In this document: piece after piece, positions 8,527-16,453 of the stretch
How positions within the stretch are numbered: the first letter of the stretch is position 1
How the letters are laid out: every line of letters starts with the position of its first letter
DNA from: Hyphomicrobiales bacterium
GTDB taxonomy: Bacteria > Pseudomonadota > Alphaproteobacteria > Rhizobiales > Rhizobiaceae
DNA length: 64,000 bases
Assembly: GCA_900470285.1 (NCBI GenBank)
Contig: UCAG01000009.1
Coordinates: 1-64,000 of the forward strand
Direction of reading: 5' to 3'
Position numbers and translations under genes: made by a program
The notes under the pieces: model-generated
What the model saw: the letters and a program-made list of their open reading frames with translations, nothing else
Told to the model about the DNA's origin: nothing
The model's database searches: none

Positions 8527-8638
8527 CCGGCATCAGCACATTCGAATAATCAGGATATCCGTTACGAAAAATACACATCATCTGCCGCCATTTTTTAAAA
8601 AATAACGACGCGGGCAAAAGCTCGCAGGGGAACAAAAA

Positions 8639-10258
8639 ATGCTTGGACCAACGGCGCATACAGACCATTTTACCAGAAATAACCTGCCTCCGGTTGAGGA
8701 CTGGCCGGAACTGTCATCCGGCGGCATCACCTATCCCGAATGGCTCAATGCCGGATATGAACTTTCCGATGCCATGGTGGAAAAAGGTTTCGGCGACCAT
8801 ACAGCGCTGATCGGCAACGGGCGGCGGCGTACCTATAAGGAACTGACCGACTGGAGCAACCGCATTGCCCATGTGCTGGTTGAAGATTACGGCGTGCAGC
8901 CCGGTAATCGCATCTTGATCCGTTCTGCCAATAATCCGGCCATGGTTGCCTGCTGGCTGGCAGCTACCAAAGCCGGCGCGGTCGTGGTCAATTCCATGCC
9001 GATGTTGCGTCCAGATGAACTGACAAAAATCGTTAATAAAGCAGAAATCTCGCTGGCGCTGTGTGACACGCGACTGCTGGAAGATTTGCAGATTTGCGCG
9101 GCAAAAAGCCCTTTTCTTAAAACAGTGATCGGCTTTGACGGCACCGCCAATCACGATGCGGAACTTGACCATGCGGCTCTCAACAAGCCGGTGCGTTTTG
9201 ATGCGGTAAAAACCGGACGCGATGATGTGGCACTGCTGGGCTTTACCTCCGGCACAACCGGTGAGCCGAAGGCCACCATGCATTTTCACCGTGATCTGCT
9301 GCTGATTGCCGATACTTATGCAAGGGAAGTGCTGAATGTGCAGCCGGACGATATTTTTGTCGGCTCACCGCCACTTGCTTTCACCTTTGGTCTGGGCGGA
9401 CTGGCCATTTTCCCGCTGCGTTTCGGGGCAGCCGCGGCACTGCTGGAACAGGCAACACCGCCTAAGATGATCGAGCTGATTGAAACCTATAAGGCGACCA
9501 TCAGCTTTACAGCCCCGACAGCCTATCGCGTGATGTTGCAGGCAATGAATGAGGGCGCCGACCTGTCATCCTTGCGCATTGCGGTTTCAGCAGGGGAAAC
9601 CCTGCCCGCCCCGATTTATGAGGCATGGGTAGAGAAGACCGGCAAACCGATGCTGGACGGGATCGGCGCGACCGAGATGCTGCATATTTTTATCAGCAAC
9701 CGTTTAGGCGATTCCGGACCCGGCCGTACAGGCAAACCCGTTACCGGTTATCAGGCCAAAATCGTTGATGAAAATATGCAGGAAGTGCCGCGCGGGGAAA
9801 TTGGTCGTCTGGCAGTGCGCGGCCCGACCGGCTGCCGTTACCTCGCGGATACACGCCAGAAGGCCTATGTGCGGGATGGCTGGAACCTGACCGGCGACAG
9901 TTTCTTTCAGGATGCGGACGGCTATTTCCACTTTGCCGCCCGTGCAGATGATATGATTATTTCTGCCGGTTATAATATCGCAGGCCCCGAGGTTGAGGCC
10001 GCCCTCCTCGCCCATGCAGATGTGCAGGAATGCGCGGTGATCGGCGTGAATGATGAAGAGCGCGGCCAGATTGTTGAGGCGCATATTGTGCTGCGCAATG
10101 GTGCTCAGCCATCTCCTGAAACGGTCAAAGCCTTACAGGATCACGTTAAAAAGCTGATCGCACCCTATAAATATCCCCGCTCTGTCCGTTTTGTCGACGC
10201 GCTGCCGAAAACCGTAACCGGCAAAATCCAGCGCTTCATGCTGCGCAAACAAGGCTGA
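8639..10258 (+). CDS. Aryl-CoA ligase, probably 2-aminobenzoate (anthranilate)-CoA ligase
   Basis: A 539-residue acyl-adenylate-forming enzyme of the benzoate-CoA ligase group, activating an aromatic acid with ATP and CoA. The nucleotide loop T-S-G-T-T-G-E-P-K is at 203-211, the A5-type G-I-G-A-T-E-M near 343, and the A8/A10 regions (D-D-M-I-I-S-A-G-Y-N-I, then T-G-K-I-Q-R-F with the catalytic Lys) close the protein. AGGGGAACAAAAA precedes the ATG. The gene is next to the fused monooxygenase/reductase that acts on anthraniloyl-CoA in Azoarcus evansii, where the ligase is, as I recall, called AbmG. Benzoate or salicylate remain alternatives, because specificity residues cannot be read by eye. 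Confidence 0.88.
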   Translation: MLGPTAHTDHFTRNNLPPVEDWPELSSGGITYPEWLNAGYELSDAMVEKGFGDHTALIGNGRRRTYKELTDWSNRIAHVLVEDYGVQPGNRILIRSANNPAMVACWLAATKAGAVVVNSMPMLRPDELTKIVNKAEISLALCDTRLLEDLQICAAKSPFLKTVIGFDGTANHDAELDHAALNKPVRFDAVKTGRDDVALLGFTSGTTGEPKATMHFHRDLLLIADTYAREVLNVQPDDIFVGSPPLAFTFGLGGLAIFPLRFGAAAALLEQATPPKMIELIETYKATISFTAPTAYRVMLQAMNEGADLSSLRIAVSAGETLPAPIYEAWVEKTGKPMLDGIGATEMLHIFISNRLGDSGPGRTGKPVTGYQAKIVDENMQEVPRGEIGRLAVRGPTGCRYLADTRQKAYVRDGWNLTGDSFFQDADGYFHFAARADDMIISAGYNIAGPEVEAALLAHADVQECAVIGVNDEERGQIVEAHIVLRNGAQPSPETVKALQDHVKKLIAPYKYPRSVRFVDALPKTVTGKIQRFMLRKQG

Positions 10259-10312
10259 GCGCATCATGCAAATTTATCACTTGACCAAATCTATTCCATC
10301 CATATGTTTTAA

Positions 10313-10330
10313 GCATAAAATAAATTATGC
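10313..10330. promoter_or_regulatory. Inverted repeat upstream of the monooxygenase gene
   Basis: GCATAA (10313-10318) and TTATGC (10325-10330) are separated by six AT-rich bases in the 156-base gap between the ligase and monooxygenase genes. It does not match the TTTCA..TGAAA operator upstream of marR. It may be a second regulator's site or part of a promoter. Weak evidence. Confidence 0.3.
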
Positions 10331-10414
10331 ACCGGTATCCGATGTCACCGCACATCATAAAAATGACTGTGGCCGTATAGCGGAAAACAAAGCATTCAAG
10401 GGGAGAATTTGACC

Positions 10415-12748
10415 ATGCGTATCGTTTGTATCGGTGGCGGTCCGGCCGGACTGTATTTTGCCCTGCTGATGAAAAAGAACCATCCTGAGCATCACATCCG
10501 CGTGGTCGAGCGCAACAAACCCTATGACACCTTCGGCTGGGGCGTCGTGTTTTCCGATGCAACGATGGAAGCGATGAAGGTTTGGGATGAAACCAGTGCG
10601 GCGGAAATTCAGGATGCGTTTAACCATTGGGACGATATTGAAGTGCTGTTCAAAGGCACACGCCAGCGCACAAGCGGTCATGGTTTTGTCGGTATCGGCC
10701 GCAAAAAACTGCTGAATATTCTGCAAAAACGCTGTGAAGATCTGGGCGTTGAGCTGATATTTGAAACCGATGTGGATGCAGATACGCAATATCCCGATGC
10801 TGATCTGATTATCGCCTCTGACGGGCTGAATTCTAAAATCCGTCACCGCTATGCCGATATATTCGAGCCGGATATGATCGTGCGGCCAAACCGTTATATC
10901 TGGCTTGGCACCAATAAGCTCTTTGACGCCTTTACCTTTGATTTCCGCAAGACGGATCATGGCTGGTTTCAGGCGCATATTTACAAATTCGACGACAAGA
11001 CCTCGACTTTCATTATCGAGACCACAGAAGAAGCCTATCAGGCGCATGGTCTAGACGAGATGTCACAGCAGGATTCCATCTCTTTTTGCGAAAATCTTTT
11101 CTCGGAAGTGCTGGAAGGCGCACCGCTGATGACCAATGCGCGGCATTTGCGCGGCTCGGCATGGTTGAATTTCAACCGGCTGATCTGTGGCAAGTGGAGC
11201 CATTATAACGGCAATTCCCATGTGGTGCTGATGGGCGATGCTGCCCATACCGCCCATTTTGCCATCGGCTCCGGCACCAAGCTGGCGATTGATGATGCGA
11301 TTGAACTGACCAACCAGTTTAACCTGCACGGTCATGACAAAAGTCATATTCCTGCAGCGCTGGAAACCTATGAGGAAATTCGCCGTGTAGATGTAGCGCG
11401 CATTCAGAATGCCGCACGCAATGCGATGGAATGGTTTGAGGTGGTTGGCCGGCGCTATGCGGATCATTTTGAGCCGGAGCAATTCATGTATTCCATGCTG
11501 ACACGCTCACAGCGTATCAGTCATGAAAACCTGCGTCTGCGTGATAAAAACTGGTTGCAGGGCTATGAAAACTGGTTTGCCAAAAAGTCAGGCCTGCCGG
11601 TAGAGAGCAACAGCAGCACACGCCATGTGCCGCCGATGTTCACGCCCTATCAGCTGCGCGGTGTAACCTTGGCGAACCGTATCGTCATGTCGCCGATGGC
11701 GATGTATTCGGCAACCGATGGTCTGATCAATGATTTCCATATGGTGCATCTCGGTTCCCGTGCGCTCGGCGGTGCCGGTCTGATCTTTGCGGAAATGACC
11801 TGCGTTTCTCCTGATGCGCGCATCACTCCGAATTGTCTGGGACTGTGGAACGAAGAACAGCGCGACGGCTGGAAGCGTCTGGTCGATTTTGTGCATCAGA
11901 ACAGCGATGCCAAAGTGGCTATTCAGCTGGGTCATGCAGGGCGCAAAGGCGCCACCAAACCCGCATGGGAAGGCATTGACCAGCCGGTTGATGAAGCAAA
12001 CGGCTGGCCGCTGATTTCGGCCTCGGCTGAGCCTTATCTGGTCAACAGCCAGAAGCCGAAGCCTATGACGCGCGATGATATGGATCGGGTAATTGCTGAT
12101 TTTGTGCGCGCGACTGAGCTTGCCGCAAGTACCGGCGCAGACTGGCTGGAACTCCATGCCGCGCATGGTTATCTGCTCTCCAGTTTCCTCTCGCCGCTGA
12201 CCAATCAGCGTGAGGATGAATATGGCGGCAGCCACGCCAATCGTGCGCGTTTTCCGCTGGAAGTGTTCAAGGCCATTCGCGCGGTCTGGCCGCAGGATAA
12301 GCCGATTTCGGTGCGTCTCTCCTGCCATGACTGGGCGGAAGGCGGCAATACGCCTGATGATGCAGCGATTTTTGCGCAGTTGTTTAAAAATGCCGGTGCC
12401 GATCTCATCGACTGTTCGTCCGGTCAGGTCGTTAAACATGAAAAACCGGTTTATGGCCGTTTGTTCCAGACCCCGTTTTCAGACAAAATCCGCAATGAGA
12501 TAGGCATCCCGACAATTGCTGTTGGTGCGATATCGGAAGCCGATCACGCCAATTCGGTGATCTCCGCAGGGCGTGCCGATCTTTGCGCCGTGGCCCGCCC
12601 GCATCTCGCAGACCCCGCTTGGGTATTGCATGAAGCGGCAAAAATCGGGCTGACCTCCGTGCCATGGCCGAAGCAATATTACTCCGGCAAAACCCAGTAT
12701 GAAACCAATCTGGCTCGTGAAGCCGCTGCGGCTGCCGCACTGAAATAA
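10415..12748 (+). CDS. Bifunctional anthraniloyl-CoA monooxygenase/reductase (flavin hydroxylase fused to old yellow enzyme)
   Basis: A 777-residue two-domain flavoenzyme. The N-terminal half (about 1-390) is a class A FAD monooxygenase, with G-G-G-P-A-G at 7-12 and G-D-A-A-H-T-A-H-F-A-I-G-S-G in the FAD-closing region. The C-terminal half (from about 395) is an old-yellow-enzyme-type FMN barrel (F-T-P-Y-Q-L-R-G-V-T-L-A-N-R-I-V-M-S-P-M). This fusion is the hallmark of 2-aminobenzoyl-CoA monooxygenase/reductase of Azoarcus evansii, which hydroxylates the ring of anthraniloyl-CoA and reduces it to a non-aromatic cyclohexenone-CoA. ATG 10415 was chosen because GGGGAG lies 9 bases upstream; an in-frame TTG at 10409 is less likely. 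Databases often label relatives salicylyl-CoA 5-hydroxylase/oxidoreductase. The downstream beta-oxidation genes favour anthranilate. Confidence 0.9.
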   Translation: MRIVCIGGGPAGLYFALLMKKNHPEHHIRVVERNKPYDTFGWGVVFSDATMEAMKVWDETSAAEIQDAFNHWDDIEVLFKGTRQRTSGHGFVGIGRKKLLNILQKRCEDLGVELIFETDVDADTQYPDADLIIASDGLNSKIRHRYADIFEPDMIVRPNRYIWLGTNKLFDAFTFDFRKTDHGWFQAHIYKFDDKTSTFIIETTEEAYQAHGLDEMSQQDSISFCENLFSEVLEGAPLMTNARHLRGSAWLNFNRLICGKWSHYNGNSHVVLMGDAAHTAHFAIGSGTKLAIDDAIELTNQFNLHGHDKSHIPAALETYEEIRRVDVARIQNAARNAMEWFEVVGRRYADHFEPEQFMYSMLTRSQRISHENLRLRDKNWLQGYENWFAKKSGLPVESNSSTRHVPPMFTPYQLRGVTLANRIVMSPMAMYSATDGLINDFHMVHLGSRALGGAGLIFAEMTCVSPDARITPNCLGLWNEEQRDGWKRLVDFVHQNSDAKVAIQLGHAGRKGATKPAWEGIDQPVDEANGWPLISASAEPYLVNSQKPKPMTRDDMDRVIADFVRATELAASTGADWLELHAAHGYLLSSFLSPLTNQREDEYGGSHANRARFPLEVFKAIRAVWPQDKPISVRLSCHDWAEGGNTPDDAAIFAQLFKNAGADLIDCSSGQVVKHEKPVYGRLFQTPFSDKIRNEIGIPTIAVGAISEADHANSVISAGRADLCAVARPHLADPAWVLHEAAKIGLTSVPWPKQYYSGKTQYETNLAREAAAAAALK

Positions 12749-12765
12749 CCAGAATGAGACCGGAT

Positions 12766-13566
12766 ATGAGCAATAATAAATTCCACGGCAGACATGTTTT
12801 AATCACCGGCGCGGGCAGTGGCATCGGTGCGGCCATTGCCCGTGACTTTGCTGTGTCCGGTGCCAATGTCACTTTGTCCGGCAGGCGGCATGAGCCTCTG
12901 GCGGCACTGGCCGCAGAGCTCGATCAGGCTGCGGGACGCAAAACCTGTTTTGTTGCCAGCAGTTTTGACGTGACGAATGCGCAGGCGATCAGCGCAGGTT
13001 TACAGGCGGCACAAACGTCTTTCGGGCCGGTGAGTATTCTCGTCAATAATGCCGGTGAAGCGCCTTCCGCACCCTTTGAAAAAACCAGCCTCGAGATGTG
13101 GTCGCAAGTACTTGCGGTTGATCTGACCGGTGTTTTTCAGGTGACACAGGCCGTGCTGCCCGATCTGAAGGCCTATGGCACCCATGCGCGTATTATCAAT
13201 ATCGCGTCCACAGCAGGGTTGACCGGCTATGCCTATGTCTCTGCCTATTGCGCTGCAAAACATGGTGTAATCGGCCTCACCCGCGCTTTGGCGCTGGAAC
13301 TCGCAACAAAAGGCATTACCGTCAATGCCGTTTGTCCCGGTTTTACCGATACGCCGATTATCCGCGAGGCCATTGCACAGATCATGCAGAAAACCGGTCG
13401 CTCTGAAGAAGAAGCGCTGGCGCATTTTGTAAAAGCCAATCCGCAAAACCGGCTGATTAAACCGGAGGAAGTGGCACACACAGTCTTATGGCTGGCATCC
13501 CCTGATGCCGCCTCAATCAACGGACAGGCAATTGCAATTGCCGGTGGCGAGGTATTGGCAGGATGA
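12766..13566 (+). CDS. SDR family oxidoreductase of the anthranilate-CoA locus
   Basis: A 266-residue classical short-chain dehydrogenase/reductase. The Rossmann motif T-G-A-G-S-G-I-G is near residue 13, N-N-A-G follows, and the catalytic Tyr-x-x-x-Lys appears as S-A-Y-C-A-A-K-H-G. The P-G-F-T-D-T-P segment is typical. The start at 12766 begins the protein just before the first beta strand; an ATG four codons earlier (12754) has no ribosome site. The stop overlaps the next gene's start by four bases (ATGA), so they are co-translated. It probably interconverts a hydroxy and keto group on the alicyclic CoA intermediate or on its ring-opened product, but the exact step is not known to me. Confidence 0.88.
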   Translation: MSNNKFHGRHVLITGAGSGIGAAIARDFAVSGANVTLSGRRHEPLAALAAELDQAAGRKTCFVASSFDVTNAQAISAGLQAAQTSFGPVSILVNNAGEAPSAPFEKTSLEMWSQVLAVDLTGVFQVTQAVLPDLKAYGTHARIINIASTAGLTGYAYVSAYCAAKHGVIGLTRALALELATKGITVNAVCPGFTDTPIIREAIAQIMQKTGRSEEEALAHFVKANPQNRLIKPEEVAHTVLWLASPDAASINGQAIAIAGGEVLAG

Positions 13567-14414
13567 GCGAACAAACCATCAGCATGAACAGTCATCTGAA
13601 AGCTTTTAAAAATTATCAGGCACAGCATTTTCTGTGGGAGGTGAGTAAAGACGGGCGCGTTGCCACCCTCACGCTCAACCGCCCTGATCGTAAAAACCCG
13701 CTGACATTTGAAAGCTATGCGGAGCTGCGTGATCTGTTCCGCGATTTGGCCTATGCATCGGATATTCGTGCCGTAGTGGTGACCGGAGCGGGCGGTAATT
13801 TCTCTTCCGGCGGTGATGTCTTCGAGATCATCGAACCTTTGACCAAAATGCCGATGCCGGAACTCCTGGCCTTCACCCGCATGACCGGCGATGTGGTAAA
13901 AGCCATGCGCAAATGTCCTCAGCCGGTGATCGCGGCTGTAGACGGGATTTGCGCCGGTGCCGGTGCCATTCTGGCAATGGCCTCAGACCTGCGTCTTGCC
14001 ACTCATGAGGCGAAAACCGCATTCCTGTTTACCCGTGTCGGCCTTGCCGGTGCGGATATGGGCGCCTGTGGAATTCTGCCCCGCATCATCGGTCAGGGTC
14101 GTGCGGCAGAGCTGCTTTATACCGGCCGTTTCATGTCGGCCACCGAAGGCAAAGACTGGGGTTTCTACAACCATCTGCATGATGGTGAAAACCTGCTGGC
14201 AGAGGCGCAAAAGCTCGCTAAAACCCTCGCTGACGGCCCTTATTTTGCACATGGCATTACCAAAACCATGCTGGCTCAGGAATGGGCGATGGGCATTGAT
14301 GAAATGATTGAATCGGAAGCGCAGGCGCAGGCCATCTGCATGGCGACACAGGATTTCCGCCGTGCATTTGAGGCCTTTGCCGCCAAACGCCGCCCTGAAT
14401 TTGAAGGGAACTGA
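13563..14414 (+). CDS. Enoyl-CoA hydratase/isomerase (crotonase) family protein with altered active site
   Basis: A 283-residue crotonase-fold protein. The oxyanion region [14 protein letters not shown] is intact. However, alignment by eye to classical hydratases puts Ile136 and Phe156 where the two catalytic glutamates normally sit. Instead there is G-A-D-M-G with Asp164, in the place where MenB and BadI-type enzymes have a catalytic Asp (S-F-D-G-G-Y-G). BadI hydrolyses a cyclic beta-keto acyl-CoA to open the ring, so this protein could be the ring-opening hydrolase of the pathway rather than a hydratase. That is inference. Its start overlaps the SDR stop, and a thioester pathway context is clear. 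Confidence 0.88.
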   Translation: MSEQTISMNSHLKAFKNYQAQHFLWEVSKDGRVATLTLNRPDRKNPLTFESYAELRDLFRDLAYASDIRAVVVTGAGGNFSSGGDVFEIIEPLTKMPMPELLAFTRMTGDVVKAMRKCPQPVIAAVDGICAGAGAILAMASDLRLATHEAKTAFLFTRVGLAGADMGACGILPRIIGQGRAAELLYTGRFMSATEGKDWGFYNHLHDGENLLAEAQKLAKTLADGPYFAHGITKTMLAQEWAMGIDEMIESEAQAQAICMATQDFRRAFEAFAAKRRPEFEGN

Positions 14415-14417
14415 ACC

Positions 14418-15596
14418 ATGTCAGATACAGCTTGCCGCGAAGCCCCCGTTCATGAACACCTGGAACTACCGTTTTTTGAGCAGCAGCAACGCGATTTTGC
14501 TCAAAAGCTCAATGAATTTGCCGCATCCGGTGTTTTAAAAAACATCGATCATCACGACACAGATGCTGCCTGCCGTAAACTGGTGAAACTGCTTGGGCAA
14601 GCCGGATTGCTCGATAGTGTCACCGGCAACAGCGGCAAGACCGAAATCGACTCCCGCTCGGTCTGTCTGGCGCGCGAAACACTGGCATGGCATGACGGAT
14701 TGGCAGATTTTGCCTTTGCCATGCAGGGGCTTGGCACCGGCGCGGTCGGCCTTGCCGGATCGGATGCATTAAAGCAGCATATTCTGCCTAAAATCTCTTC
14801 CGGCGAATGGTTGTCGGCCTTTGCCTTGTCGGAGAAAGAAGCCGGTTCCGATGTCGCCGCCATGCAATGCGCCGCAGCACAGGACGGCGATGATTATATT
14901 CTCAACGGCGAGAAAACCTGGATTTCCAATGGCGGCATCGCCGATGTTTACACTGTCTTTGCCCGCACAGGTGAAGCTGCAGGCACACGCGGCATCTCGG
15001 CCTTCGTGGTTTATGCAACTGATCCGGGCTTTTCTATTGCTGAGCGGCTTGAGGTGATTGCGCCGCATCCGCTCGCTACAATCCGTTTTGAGAATTGCCG
15101 TATCCCCGCTTCACGACGTTTGGGTGCAGGCGGCGAAGGTTTTAAAATTGCCATGCGCACGCTGGATATTTTCCGTGCTTCAGTGGCAGCCGCCGCCCTT
15201 GGCTTTGCCCGCCGCGCCTTGGATGAGGCGCTCAACCATGCGCGTAACCGGCAGATATTTGGCGCAACACTCAGCGATCTGCAACTGACACAGGCAGCGC
15301 TTGGCGATATGGCGACAGAACTGGAGGCCGCAACTCTGCTGACCTACCGTGCCGCATGGCGCCGCGATGTGCAGAAACTGCCAACCACCCAGCAGGCGGC
15401 AATGGCAAAAATGGCTGCAACGGAATCTGCCCAGATGATTATTGACCGCGCTTTACAGATGTTTGGCGGACGCGGTGTGCAAAGCGGCGCAATTACCGAA
15501 AAGCTCTATCGGGAAATCCGTAGCTTGCGTATTTATGAAGGGGCGACAGAGGTTCAGAAACTGATTATCGCCCGCGAATTGCTGAAAACGGTTTAA
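14418..15596 (+). CDS. Acyl-CoA dehydrogenase of the anthranilate-CoA locus
   Basis: A 392-residue FAD-dependent acyl-CoA dehydrogenase. Family signatures present: F-A-L-S-E-K-E-A-G-S-D near the middle, W-I-S-N-G-G, R-R-L-G-A-G-G-E-G-F, F-G-G-R-G-V-Q, and a C-terminal L-R-I-Y-E-G-A-T-E-V-Q containing the usual catalytic Glu. AGGGAACTG precedes the ATG, 3 bases after the crotonase stop. It should introduce a 2,3 double bond into a CoA intermediate, passing electrons to ETF. In this setting the substrate is probably the ring-opened dicarboxyl-CoA or an alicyclic CoA ester. Confidence 0.92.
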   Translation: MSDTACREAPVHEHLELPFFEQQQRDFAQKLNEFAASGVLKNIDHHDTDAACRKLVKLLGQAGLLDSVTGNSGKTEIDSRSVCLARETLAWHDGLADFAFAMQGLGTGAVGLAGSDALKQHILPKISSGEWLSAFALSEKEAGSDVAAMQCAAAQDGDDYILNGEKTWISNGGIADVYTVFARTGEAAGTRGISAFVVYATDPGFSIAERLEVIAPHPLATIRFENCRIPASRRLGAGGEGFKIAMRTLDIFRASVAAAALGFARRALDEALNHARNRQIFGATLSDLQLTQAALGDMATELEAATLLTYRAAWRRDVQKLPTTQQAAMAKMAATESAQMIIDRALQMFGGRGVQSGAITEKLYREIRSLRIYEGATEVQKLIIARELLKTV

Positions 15597-15606
15597 AGGG
15601 CGGATC

Positions 15607-16023
15607 ATGGCCTTTCACACCACAAGACCCTTGCGGTTCGGCGATTGCGATCCTTCGGGCATCGCTTATTTTCCGTCTTATCTGAATATTCTGATCGGGG
15701 TTCTGGAAGACTTCTTCGCCTCAATCGGAGCCGACTGGAAAAGCCTCAATCATGACCGGCAGATCGCAACACCAACAGTGCGGCTTGATCTGACTTTTGT
15801 AAAACCCGGCTTCCATGCCGATCTGCTGGACTTCACGCTCAAAGTCACTGCGGTCGGTGGCAGTTCGCTGTCACTCGACCATGAAGTGCGCGCCAATGGC
15901 GATCTGTTATGGACGGCGAAACACAAACTCGTCGCCACTTCAAGCACAACTCATAAAGCCCGCGCATGGCCCGATGATATCCGCGCCGCGCTTCTCAATC
16001 ATCTGGAGACAGTTCATGCATAA
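15607..16023 (+). CDS. 4-hydroxybenzoyl-CoA thioesterase-family acyl-CoA thioesterase
   Basis: A 138-residue hotdog-fold thioesterase. The sequence R-F-G-D-C-D-P-S-G-I-A-Y-F-P-S-Y closely matches the catalytic segment of Pseudomonas 4-hydroxybenzoyl-CoA thioesterase, with Asp15 as the expected nucleophile/base. AAAGGGCGG precedes the ATG. It probably acts as a safety valve that frees CoA from stalled aryl-CoA or ring intermediates, or removes a dead-end ester. The stop overlaps the RidA-like start by 8 bases. Confidence 0.88.
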   Translation: MAFHTTRPLRFGDCDPSGIAYFPSYLNILIGVLEDFFASIGADWKSLNHDRQIATPTVRLDLTFVKPGFHADLLDFTLKVTAVGGSSLSLDHEVRANGDLLWTAKHKLVATSSTTHKARAWPDDIRAALLNHLETVHA

Positions 16024-16411
16024 GATATTACAGCCGGATAACTGGGTTGCCCCGATCGGCTATTCCAACGGCATCTCAGCACGCGGACGCACAATTTTTA
16101 TTGGTGGCCAGATCGGCTGGAATGAACAATGTGAATTCAAAACCGATGATTTTGTTGAACAGGTTCACCAGACCCTGAAAAACATCGTCGCCATTCTCGC
16201 CGTGGATGGTGCAGGGCCGGAACATATCACCAGCATGACCTGGTATTTCACCGACAAGCAGGAATACAAAGCCAATATGCGCGGTCTTGGTCAGGCCTAT
16301 CGCGATGTGATCGGCAAGCATTTTCCGGCAATGGCGGCAATGCAGGTTGCAGGGCTGATTGAAGATCGTGCCAAGATCGAGATTCAGGCCACAGCTGTTG
16401 TGCCAGACTAA
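16016..16411 (+). CDS. RidA/YjgF family protein lacking the conserved arginine
   Basis: A 131-residue YjgF/YER057c/UK114-fold protein. The ATG at 16016 overlaps the thioesterase stop and gives a normal family length; longer in-frame starts run back into the thioesterase. G-G-Q-I-G-W and the C-terminal K-I-E-I-Q-A-T-A strand fit the family. The F-P-A-R segment that carries the enamine/imine-deaminase arginine (Arg105 in E. coli RidA) reads F-P-A-M here (Met106). Canonical RidA imine hydrolysis is therefore unlikely by that mechanism. Its presence in a pathway whose early intermediate is an amino-cyclohexenone (an enamine) still suggests a role in the loss of the amino group (inference). Confidence 0.85.
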   Translation: MHKILQPDNWVAPIGYSNGISARGRTIFIGGQIGWNEQCEFKTDDFVEQVHQTLKNIVAILAVDGAGPEHITSMTWYFTDKQEYKANMRGLGQAYRDVIGKHFPAMAAMQVAGLIEDRAKIEIQATAVVPD

Positions 16412-16453
16412 AGTAATTGCCTGAGTAAGCGACTAAAAATCCGGACAGGACAT

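Noticed and set aside
8590-8603. ATTTTTTAAAAAAT palindrome before the CoA ligase
   Set aside because: A simple A/T run palindrome with no match to the MarR dyad; too likely by chance to call an operator.
10355-12439. Several long minus-strand frames across the fused monooxygenase gene
   Set aside because: Shadows of a GC-biased coding strand; none shows a domain or plausible start.
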